Assembly: GCF_016583795.1 (NCBI RefSeq)
Contig: NZ_NRRS01000041.1
Coordinates: 1 to 32,168 of the forward strand
Length of the DNA: 32,168 nt
Reading direction: 5' to 3'
From: Rhabdochromatium marinum
Lineage (GTDB): Bacteria; Pseudomonadota; Gammaproteobacteria; Chromatiales; Chromatiaceae
Within the stretch, counting starts at the first letter, position 1, and every line of letters starts with the position of its first letter. The notes under the pieces were generated by a model that was not told the DNA's origin, searched no databases, and saw only the letters and a program-made list of their open reading frames with translations. The position numbers and the translations under genes are program-made. This document shows positions 26,211-32,168 of the stretch, piece by piece.

Positions 26211-27734
26211 CTATCCGGCAGCGGCATTCTGTTCATAGAGTCCCGGCAAATGCTCCACCTGCTCCCGACCTGCGGTAAGCTCGGTATGCAGCAGGCGATT
26301 GTACACTGGCCACAGGGGTTCGACCGGGTAGGTCAGGGGCAGCAGTTGCCCACCAATGCGGGTGAGGACTCCGACTTTGTGCGGGTTGGCCCCAAACAAC
26401 ACAAAATGATTCTCGACCCCTCCGGCATCCCGCCAAACGGTTTCATCGGAGGAGCGCAGTGTATGGCCAACAATGAAAGGCGTATCCGCTGGGACATGCA
26501 GGTGTTTGCGCAGCCGGCGCACGTCGTTGAAGGCGTAGCCATCGAGCTTGTTGGAGTTGCGCGGCCGCAAGCGGGTTAGCTGAGCTTGTAGTTTTGGTTT
26601 GCGGCAGGCGTTGAGCAAATCCGCCCGTGAATATTTCATGGTCGGCGCGCCGGCATGGCAGCAGATGTAATGTGATGAGAAGGCCAGATACGGCAAGCGG
26701 TTGTAGAGCCGTTGCATGGCATCGCGGTAGCGCTTGCCGCGCGCCTCGATCAGTGCTTGCTCCCAGATCAGACCCTGGGGGACGCCGCCCTTGCCAATAT
26801 CCTCGGCAAAGCTGTCATGGTTGCCACGCAAGTAGAACACTCGATCCGGAAATTGGATCTTCAGGCGAAAAATCAGATCCATCATCCACATGGACGTCTG
26901 CATCTGGGCTTCCTGACCCGGTGCGTCAGGATGCACGGCATCGCCCAGCAGAATCAGCACCGCCGTACCCTGTTGGAGCGCTTCAAGAAAGCCATTTTGG
27001 GTCAGCACCACCAGCAAATTGTCAATGCAGGCGTGCAGATCGCCAACAATGATCGGCGTTGCGCGGTTGGGCAAGTGCAGTACGCTGCCATTGCGCCCGT
27101 CGCGGGTGCGCAGTCGATGCGGCTCCTGGCGCAAGATCTGTATGACCTGTTCCAGCAAGTCGTGGGCGGCTTCGCGGGACGGCTCTTCGATCGGTGCCTG
27201 GAGCTGCTGGGCGAGTGCCCGAAGCTTGTCTTCCCGCCAGTGCGCAATGCGCTGAATCGATGCCTGATCCGCCAATGGCCAAACGCTGACACCCCGGTTC
27301 GGTGCCCGGTTTTTGAATGACATTCCTTTCGCCGTTAGCTTCAGACGCAGATGCTTGTCGGCAATGGCGGCAGAATAGTTCAGTAATTGACGCTGCGTAG
27401 AGTCTTTCCGGCCCAGTGTCAAAGAAGCACCAGGACGCAGCCGTAAAAAACCGTTGATGGACGAGAAAAAGCCGCCCGGATCGAACAGCAGATACTGTCC
27501 GTTATAACCAAACAGGCCCTCGGCATCCATGACGACTTCCGGATTCAACTGGAGGGTACAGCCATCCTCGCCTCCGAGGTGCATTTGCAGCGGCACCTTG
27601 GGTTCGGGCACGCGCACTTTTTTCTTCCCCAGGTGCAAGATGGCTTCCAGTGACTGGTCGTCGCTGTCTTCCATGTCCTGAATCAGTTCATAGAAAAACC
27701 GCAGAAATTTATTGCCGCCATCAGGCCGGAGCAT
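26211..27734 (-). CDS. FHA-like domain plus PPP-type metallophosphoesterase
   Basis: This 507-residue protein looks like a phosphatase with a phosphopeptide-reading module. Residues about 95-152 fit a forkhead-associated domain: TLGRK, then ADKHLRL in place of SxxH, and NRGV in place of NGT/NGV. Residues about 225-470 carry the PPP/calcineurin metal sites GDLH (231-234), GDAVH (264-268), RGNHD (303-307), His360 in CHAGAP and His424 in VGHT. ATG 27734 is chosen because it overlaps the upstream kinase-like stop by 14 bases; an open frame running up to 28079 is only a shadow of that gene. It may dephosphorylate proteins, or nucleic-acid or nucleotide ends; sequence alone does not decide. Confidence 0.8.
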   Translation of the reverse strand: MLRPDGGNKFLRFFYELIQDMEDSDDQSLEAILHLGKKKVRVPEPKVPLQMHLGGEDGCTLQLNPEVVMDAEGLFGYNGQYLLFDPGGFFSSINGFLRLRPGASLTLGRKDSTQRQLLNYSAAIADKHLRLKLTAKGMSFKNRAPNRGVSVWPLADQASIQRIAHWREDKLRALAQQLQAPIEEPSREAAHDLLEQVIQILRQEPHRLRTRDGRNGSVLHLPNRATPIIVGDLHACIDNLLVVLTQNGFLEALQQGTAVLILLGDAVHPDAPGQEAQMQTSMWMMDLIFRLKIQFPDRVFYLRGNHDSFAEDIGKGGVPQGLIWEQALIEARGKRYRDAMQRLYNRLPYLAFSSHYICCHAGAPTMKYSRADLLNACRKPKLQAQLTRLRPRNSNKLDGYAFNDVRRLRKHLHVPADTPFIVGHTLRSSDETVWRDAGGVENHFVLFGANPHKVGVLTRIGGQLLPLTYPVEPLWPVYNRLLHTELTAGREQVEHLPGLYEQNAAAG

Positions 27735-28404
27735 CTTGATTCCCGATGGGCGGATCACACAGTCGCAGTGGCCGGTCTTTGATTCGCTGCCGCACATAGA
27801 CTTGCATGCCGTGTCGGTGAAAGAGCGCAAAGACGGCGCAATAGATGGCCACCTGGGTTCGGATTTGTTCAAGATCGATGCGCTCATCGACGGGGTGCGT
27901 CCCTTCGCGGGCACGGATGCAGCGGTCGGCGTAGATGCGCTCGGGCGGCGGCAGCATGAACTCAAAGACAAAACGTCCGAGCCAATCCACCGCCAACAGA
28001 TGACGCTTGGGCGCTGGAAGCTGGATGCGCGCCAGATCGAGCAGCAAGGTTTTCGAGTGGCACAGCCAGGCATCATCAAACAAGGCCATGGCCTGCGGAC
28101 AACCGACGAACGGCAAGCCCAGATGAATCTCCCGGGGGCGCAAGGCGAGCGTTTCTGCCCGCCACCAACCCCGCTGGGTCAGGTCAATGTAACCTTCCTC
28201 CGGCCATCCGCCCAAATGGCGAATGAAGGTCGATTTACCCGCACCCGGTGGACCGGTCACAAGAATCTGATTGAAACGCACCGAGTGGGCGACGGGGGTG
28301 TGGCGCAGAATGCGCACCTCGGTTGCGGGTTTCAGGAGCAGTCCAGGCAGCGAGGTGATCCGGCGTGATGTCGATGGCTTCGATCCGTTGCAGTCATCAA
28401 CCAT
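27721..28404 (-). CDS. P-loop ATPase/kinase-like protein paired with the FHA phosphatase
   Basis: This 227-residue protein has a clear Walker A (GPPGAGKST, residues 51-59) at the start of a single P-loop domain. A preceding about 40-residue leader and a basic helix pattern after the P-loop (RHLGGWPEEGYIDL, then TQRGWWRAE) complete what is recognisable. A further motif, LLAVDWLGRFVFEFMLPPPERIYADR, may form the lid. The compact size suits a small-molecule or polynucleotide kinase rather than an AAA+ machine, but I do not recognise a named family. ATG 28404 is preferred because AGAGGA lies nine bases upstream, whereas the TTG at 28410 is too close to it. Its stop overlaps the phosphatase start, so the two products are probably made in fixed ratio. 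Confidence 0.75.
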   Translation of the reverse strand: MVDDCNGSKPSTSRRITSLPGLLLKPATEVRILRHTPVAHSVRFNQILVTGPPGAGKSTFIRHLGGWPEEGYIDLTQRGWWRAETLALRPREIHLGLPFVGCPQAMALFDDAWLCHSKTLLLDLARIQLPAPKRHLLAVDWLGRFVFEFMLPPPERIYADRCIRAREGTHPVDERIDLEQIRTQVAIYCAVFALFHRHGMQVYVRQRIKDRPLRLCDPPIGNQDAPA

Positions 28405-28426
28405 GGCCAAGGTTCCTCTTCAACCC

Positions 28427-28672
28427 TCAATGCACCCGCCAAACATGCACCACCGGTTTGGCCCCATCGGCATAGAGCTCCAATACATACAACAGGTCAT
28501 TGGCCCAATCATAGGCCGTGGCGCCGATGCGGAAGCGGTGTTGATCCCCTTGGCCGAGGGTAGACAAATCCACATTGTCCGAATGGCTGACGAGAACAGG
28601 AAGCTCAGGGCAGCGACAATCTGCAATGGGGTTTGCAAGCGCATGGACAGATCCTCCGATTGGGCACGGGGT
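28427..28672 (-). pseudogene. Small ORF or gene remnant upstream of the kinase-like gene
   Basis: This minus-strand frame is open from 28672 to a TGA at 28427-28429 but has no ATG. Its last about 50 codons read like protein (HRFRIGATAYDWANDLLYVL, then KPVVHVWRVH at the end), whereas the first part does not. A GTG at 28573 would give a 48-residue product. Alternatively, a signal-like start in another frame (ATG 28644, MRLQTPLQIVAALSFLF) was joined to it before a frameshift. It ends 22 bases before the kinase-like start. Function is unknown; it may be a real small gene, a broken gene or chance. Confidence 0.35.
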
Positions 28673-28756
28673 TCAATACCATCTGAGTATAGATAACTGG
28701 TTCGACTCTGGCATGGCCGCTTCGCAAGACGAACACATCCACAGCGCGCGTTGAGT
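28673..28756 (-). promoter_or_regulatory. Gap upstream of the kinase-phosphatase pair
   Basis: On the minus strand a TATACT hexamer at about 28685-28690 could be the -10 of a promoter for the small ORF, kinase-like and phosphatase genes. I see no good -35 at 16-18 bases. Nothing else stands out. Confidence 0.2.
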
Positions 28757-30022
28757 TCACCCAAAAATCACCTTAAAGACAAAGAAAAACGCCGCCGCCA
28801 ACAAGGCACCGGCCGGTAGGGTTACCAGCCAAGACACGATGATGTTGCCAATCACCCGCAAATCCAGCGCACCGATGCCGCGCGCCAGACCCACGCCCAT
28901 CACCGCCCCCACCGAGATATGCGTGGTCGATACCGGCAGGCCGGTTTTGGACGCCAGCACCACCGTTGCCGCCGCCGCCAGAGTGGCGCAATAGCCGCGC
29001 GTCGGGGTCAGCTCCGTGATGCGGGTGCCGATGGTTTGCATCACCCGATAGCCCATGGTCGCCAGTCCCACCACGATGCCAATGCCACCAATGGCCAGCA
29101 CCCATAGCGGCAACGCCGATTGCTGCGCCACCTCGCCGCCGCTTTGCACAATGGACACCACCGCCGCCATGGGTCCAATCCCATTGGCCACATCGTTGGA
29201 GCCATGCGCAAAGGCCATTGCGCAGGCGGTAAAAAGCATCATGGGTGTGAACACCCGCTCGACACTGGCAAACAGCAAGCGCCGATCTGCCGAGGTCTCC
29301 ACCGTCACCCGATTGATCATCCGCTTGCCCATGACCGCAACCACCAGGCCAATCACAGTCGCAACCAGAACGCTTTGGCCATTGCTCCAATGCAAATCCA
29401 GATGCTTCAGCCCCTTGAACAGGGATACCAGACTGACAATCCAGCCCACCAAAAACAGATACACTGGCCCCCAGCGTTTGGCGCTCTCAAAGGGATTGTC
29501 GCGGTTAAAAATCAGCTCGCGAATACTGAGCATCAGCAGCCAGGCCAGGAGTCCTCCGAGTAGCGGCGAGACAATCCAGCTGGCGGCGATCTGACCAATA
29601 GCCGTCCATTGCACCGCATCAATGCCAATGCCGGCGACCCCGAAGCCGACGATGGCGCCAACGATGGTATGCGTGGTTGACACCGGCCAGCCGCGGCTGG
29701 TGGCAATCATCAGCCAGATCGCGGCCGCCAGCAGCGCAGCGAGCATGCCATAGACCAGCAACTCCGGCGTTGCCACCAGCGGCTCCGGATCGATAATGCC
29801 CTTGCGGATGGTCGAGGTGACATTGCCACCGGCCACAAAAGCACCAGCAAACTCAAAGATCGCGGCGATCACAATCGCCTGCTTGATGCTGATGGCCCCA
29901 GAGCCGACCGAGGTGCCCATGGCGTTGGCCACATCATTGGCGCCAATCCCCCAGGTCATGTAAAGGCCAAACAGGATGGCGAGCACGATTAAGACGGTGC
30001 CGTGGTGAGCGATGATGTCCAT
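28757..30022 (-). CDS. pit: Inorganic phosphate transporter, PiT (PHO4) family
   Basis: This low-affinity phosphate permease of the inner membrane is driven by H+ or Na+. The 421-residue product has the two inverted family repeats: GANDVANAMGTSVG near residue 27 and GSNDVANGIGPMA near residue 270. Each is followed by a PVSTTHxxVGA motif (PVSTTHTIVGA and PVSTTHISVGA). About ten to twelve membrane helices and a central basic loop (RDNPFESAKRWG, later MGKRMINRVTVETSADRR) agree with the family. Some members carry sulfate, so phosphate is the likely but not proven substrate. The usual partner gene for a DUF47 protein is absent. ATG 30022 has no clear Shine-Dalgarno. Confidence 0.93.
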   Translation of the reverse strand: MDIIAHHGTVLIVLAILFGLYMTWGIGANDVANAMGTSVGSGAISIKQAIVIAAIFEFAGAFVAGGNVTSTIRKGIIDPEPLVATPELLVYGMLAALLAAAIWLMIATSRGWPVSTTHTIVGAIVGFGVAGIGIDAVQWTAIGQIAASWIVSPLLGGLLAWLLMLSIRELIFNRDNPFESAKRWGPVYLFLVGWIVSLVSLFKGLKHLDLHWSNGQSVLVATVIGLVVAVMGKRMINRVTVETSADRRLLFASVERVFTPMMLFTACAMAFAHGSNDVANGIGPMAAVVSIVQSGGEVAQQSALPLWVLAIGGIGIVVGLATMGYRVMQTIGTRITELTPTRGYCATLAAAATVVLASKTGLPVSTTHISVGAVMGVGLARGIGALDLRVIGNIIVSWLVTLPAGALLAAAFFFVFKVIFG

Positions 30023-30284
30023 GGTTTTGTTGAGAGGCTAAAATTTATTTGAATTGTTGTATTCAGCGTGTAGACGTCAGCCCGCCATCAGCCAGCGCCA
30101 ACACCAAGGCTGAATTCTACGCTTTCAGCCCGCGCCTGGCCTACTTGTTCGCTGTTCGCCGCCGCGCGATACTAAACTGCCAGCTCAAGCTCAGGACGCC
30201 GCCGATGCTCCTCCCTCCCCGGCCAACCGGCACCAATCTCTGCACCAGCCCCGCTATCAGCCCCGATATCAGCACTGGCCCCCC
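30023..30284. other. Intergenic region without recognised features
   Basis: The 262 bases between the divergent phosphate transporter and the pnuC remnant hold no convincing gene, hairpin or promoter. It is the region where a promoter for the decayed pnuC-nadR pair would have been. Confidence 0.4.
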
Positions 30285-30696
30285 ATGAGCCTGTTGGAAG
30301 GCAGTGCAGTGCTGTTCAGCTTTCTGTGCGTGTGGCTGACCATCCGCCAGAACATCTGGTGCTCTGGTGCTGGCTGACTGGACTGGTCCAGGTACTGCTG
30401 TATGCAGCTCTATGGCTGGTACTGGTGGCTGCATGGCGGGCGGGCAGGCGCATTACACCGATGCTGCCCTGCCCTATGCCGACGCCTTCACCACCACCGC
30501 CAGCCTGGCCGCACAATGGTTGCTGGCACGCAAAAAGCTTGAATTCTGGCAGCTGTGGATTGCGGTGGATCTGGTGGCCATCGGGATTTACTGGTACAAG
30601 GATCTGTGGCTGACCGCCGGGCTCTATCTGGCCTTTCTGGTCATGGCTTCCCAGGGGCTGCGCGCCTGGCTCCATGCACTGCGGGAGCCACTCTAG
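30285..30696 (+). pseudogene. pnuC: Degenerate pnuC (nicotinamide riboside transporter)
   Basis: PnuC takes up nicotinamide riboside for NAD salvage. The reading frame is broken. ATG 30285 gives an N-terminus ([20 protein letters not shown]) that stops at about 30375, while the next piece, [17 protein letters not shown], continues in another frame. The C-terminal part ([20 protein letters not shown], then [21 protein letters not shown] and [14 protein letters not shown]) is in a third frame to the TAG at 30694-30696. About 50 residues of the middle also seem missing compared with normal PnuC. Two frameshifts plus a deletion make a functional product unlikely. It is followed 14 bases later by an equally damaged nadR. 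Confidence 0.8.
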
Positions 30697-30710
30697 GCCA
30701 AGGTGCCGGC

Positions 30711-31328
30711 ATGACCACCGCACTGGTTCTGGGCAAATTCGCCCCCTTGCACCGGGGACATCAACTCCTAATCGAAACCGCGCTGGCGGAAAACCGCCAG
30801 GTGCTGGTCATGCCCTATCACGCCCCCGATGTCACCTGGCCCAAGCCCTGGACCCAGGCATACCAGACCCAGTGGATGCCGGAATACGGCCGCACCTATT
30901 GGGAAGCCCATCAACAGGCACGCCGGTTGAGCCTGGAGCAATTGGTCGAAATCGCCGAAGGGCATCGCGAGCGCGAGGATCATCTGGCCGCCGAAGCCAA
31001 CCGCTTTCTGTTCATCGATACCGATGCCTCAACCACCCGCGTGTTTGCCTGGTACTACCATGAGCGCGCCTTGCCGCGACTTGATCAGCTGGTCGAGGAC
31101 AGCGGGCGCCGCTACGATCTGGTATTTCTGTGCGCGGCGGACATCCCCTATCAGGACACCTGGGATCGCTCGGGCGCGGGACAACGGCAGCTGTTTCAGG
31201 CACGCATTCAGGCGGATCTCGCCTGTCGGCGCATTCCCTACCGAATACTGACAGGCTCAGTCAAGCAACGGATTCAGCAAGTCCGTCAAGTGCTCTCTGG
31301 TTTCGTCAAGTACCAACCACTAAGATAG
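30711..31328 (+). pseudogene. nadR: Internally deleted nadR (NMN adenylyltransferase/ribosylnicotinamide kinase)
   Basis: NadR joins an NMN adenylyltransferase and a nicotinamide riboside kinase. The 205-codon frame is open, but the protein is much shorter than the usual about 340-400. It begins with the nucleotidyltransferase motif LGKFAPLHRGHQLLIETAL and proceeds to about residue 43 (PDVTWP). It then jumps to TQWMPEYGRTYWEAH, a segment that in intact NadR comes just after the kinase P-loop. Roughly 150 residues, including most of the NMN site and the kinase Walker A, are absent. The C-terminal kinase part (ANRFLFIDTDASTTRVFAWYY, DTWDRSG) is intact in sequence. With no ATP-binding loop it should be inactive. 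It lies next to the broken pnuC and about 80 bases from the right IscB element. Confidence 0.8.
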
Positions 31329-31392
31329 CAGCTGGGCTGATGCCAACATGTGCTTGTGCGGGACTGCAAGCAGCGCGCATCCCATCGTTTAT

Positions 31393-31408
31393 ATGGAGAG
31401 AGGACTGA
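31393..31408 (+). other. Predicted guide segment of the right omega-RNA
   Basis: The sixteen bases immediately outside the element boundary read ATGGAGAGAGGACTGA. In studied IscB systems the guide is taken from flanking DNA at the 5' side of the RNA scaffold, with a length near 16. The exact 5' end of the transcript cannot be seen here. Confidence 0.45.
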
Positions 31409-31672
31409 GTCAACTAACCCGCCCTGAAGGGCGGAGCTTGTGAAGACAAGCTGGGTTGTCCAGGGAAAGCGGTGAAAACCCGCTACGTTTGCAACAGGTC
31501 GTTGAGACCCACTCCGGGATGCTTCCTCAGTTCCGGACCCCTGGAAGATTAGGATCATGCGGGCGAAAGGCAAAGCGCCGAAGGTTTTGATCGCTGCCGC
31601 GAGGCAGGAGCCGGTTGCAGAAAGTCCCGAGGGGAGCGGGCTGCAAAGCCCCGTCACCAGGCCCGTAAGGGC
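31409..31672 (+). ncRNA. omega-RNA (HEARO RNA) of the right IscB element
   Basis: The 264-base structured RNA lies directly 5' of iscB. In order it contains: CCGCCC-TGAA-GGGCGG; arms AGCTTGT/ACAAGCT; AGCGG/CCGCT; a 6-bp stem (31513-31518 with 31532-31537) around a 13-base loop identical to the left copy; a conserved core with GCGCCGAAGGTTTTGATCGC; a GCAA tetraloop hairpin (31638-31651); and GCCC-GTAA-GGGC (31661-31672). IscB guides are encoded at the RNA 5' end, so the bases just before 31409 are the expected guide. The RNA ends 10 bases before the iscB ATG, so transcription of the two is likely coupled. Confidence 0.88.
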
Positions 31673-31682
31673 AGGAATTAAA

Positions 31683-32168
31683 ATGGTTGTCTTCGTAGTA
31701 GACAAACAGAAAACACTCCTGATGCCCTGCTCAGAAAAGCGGGCGCGGCTGTTATTGGAACGCGAGCGAGCGGTGGTGGTGCGATTGCATCCGTTCACCA
31801 TTCGTCTCAAAGACCGCATCGGCGGTGAAACCCAGCCGCTGCGCCTGTCGCTCGATCCGGGCAGCAAGACGACCGGAATCGCTTTGGTGCGCGAGCTTGA
31901 GTGCATCGACCTTGAGACGGGGACGGGCGAGGTGAGCCGTGAGGCACATGTGCTGTGGTTGGCCGAACTGACCCATCGTGGCGCCCAAATTCGCGAGCAA
32001 TTGACCGCCCGCCGTGCCTTCCGTCGGAGGCGGCGCTCAAAGAACCTGCGCCATCGCGCCCCACGCTGTCACAATCGCACCAAGCCTCAAGGCTGGCTGG
32101 CTCCCAGTCTGCGCCATCGGCTGGACACGACGCTGGCCTGGGTGAATCGTTTGCAGCGTCTTGCGCCC
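31683..32168 (+). CDS. iscB: IscB RNA-guided HNH/RuvC nuclease, N-terminal part (runs off the right edge)
   Basis: The first 162 codons are visible, open to the window edge. The PLMP domain is at residues 11-27, but the motif itself reads LLMP here instead of PLMP. The RuvC-I segment LDPGSKTTGIALV carries catalytic Asp58. The arginine-rich bridge helix follows (TARRAFRRRRRSKNLRHR, residues 108-125), the RRxRR feature of the family, then WLAPSLRHRLD. HNH and the other RuvC parts lie outside. ATG 31683 is chosen because it gives the same N-terminus as the left copy and follows the RNA by 10 bases. The antisense strand has a long open frame here that should not be annotated as a gene. Confidence 0.93.
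   Translation, partial: MVVFVVDKQKTLLMPCSEKRARLLLERERAVVVRLHPFTIRLKDRIGGETQPLRLSLDPGSKTTGIALVRELECIDLETGTGEVSREAHVLWLAELTHRGAQIREQLTARRAFRRRRRSKNLRHRAPRCHNRTKPQGWLAPSLRHRLDTTLAWVNRLQRLAP

Larger units (their letters stand above)
31409..32168 (+). mobile_element. IscB (OMEGA) element, right copy, truncated by the window edge
   Basis: This reads rightward from the boundary at 31409 (GTCAACTA) through the omega-RNA into iscB. It is the inverted counterpart of the left element. No transposase gene is visible within the window, and the 3' element end lies outside it. Confidence 0.88.

Noticed and set aside
27735-28079. N-terminal extension of the phosphatase frame (start at 28079)
   Set aside because: It overlaps the kinase-like gene in another frame, and its translation (Cys/Arg/Ser-rich) has no protein character; ATG 27734 gives a normal overlapping start.
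28640-28730. tRNA-like T-arm (GGTTCGACTC) on the plus strand
   Set aside because: The flanking bases do not form a T-stem, acceptor or anticodon arm, so no tRNA can be folded.
31286-31906. 206-codon minus-strand ORF across the right omega-RNA and iscB start
   Set aside because: It is antisense to a structured RNA and a conserved protein; the same kind of shadow occurs opposite the left copy (69-422).

Overview
The window reads as chromosomal DNA of a gammaproteobacterium, most probably a purple sulfur bacterium (Chromatiales). The best marker is a Tat-exported high-potential iron-sulfur protein (9206-9562, minus) whose C-terminal half follows the Allochromatium/Chromatium type closely. BamE, RatA/RatB-RnfH, an rlmE-ftsH-folP-glmM cluster, a NarX/NarL-type pair and a large GGDEF-EAL protein all fit this. 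No photosynthesis operon, rRNA or tRNA was seen, so placement below the order is inference.

Layout. (1) 1-503: truncated IscB element on the minus strand, consisting of the N-terminus of iscB (1-217) behind an omega-RNA/HEARO RNA (238-503). (2) 594-1100: bamE, facing the end of a tight minus-strand run rlmE-ftsH-folP-glmM-Na+ symporter-ratA-ratB (8094 down to 1108), in which most neighbours overlap or nearly touch. (3) 8196-10269, minus: an unrecognised polytopic membrane protein, HiPIP and an NlpC/P60 lipoprotein. (4) 10351-13657, plus: an MscS-like membrane protein with two beta domains, an HPF/RaiA-like protein and an NDUFA9-like SDR. (5) 13691-23071, minus: a signalling block of CheB-CheR-PAS hybrid, five-PAS GGDEF-EAL protein, NarX-like kinase with a four-cysteine cluster, NarL-like regulator and rhodanese; the last four look like one operon. 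(6) 23402-26125, plus: a P-type cation ATPase, ending at an 18-bp perfect hairpin. (7) 26211-28404, minus: an FHA-like/PPP-type phosphatase preceded by and overlapping a P-loop kinase-like gene, with a small unclear ORF in front. (8) 28757-30022, minus: a PiT phosphate transporter. (9) 30285-31328, plus: a decayed NAD-salvage pair, frameshifted pnuC and internally deleted nadR. (10) 31409-32168: a second IscB element on the plus strand, omega-RNA plus the first 162 codons of iscB.

The most striking content is the pair of IscB/omega-RNA (OMEGA) elements, which lie about 31 kb apart and point outward. The available protein N-termini are about 82% identical by eye. The two RNAs share length, 5' boundary and hairpin order, and two of the hairpins carry several compensatory base-pair changes, so the RNA structure can be read directly from this window. 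The DNA just outside each shared 5' boundary, where IscB systems encode their guide, differs between the copies, so each should have its own guide. The second candidate system is the kinase plus FHA-phosphatase pair, for which I recognise the folds but not a named pathway.
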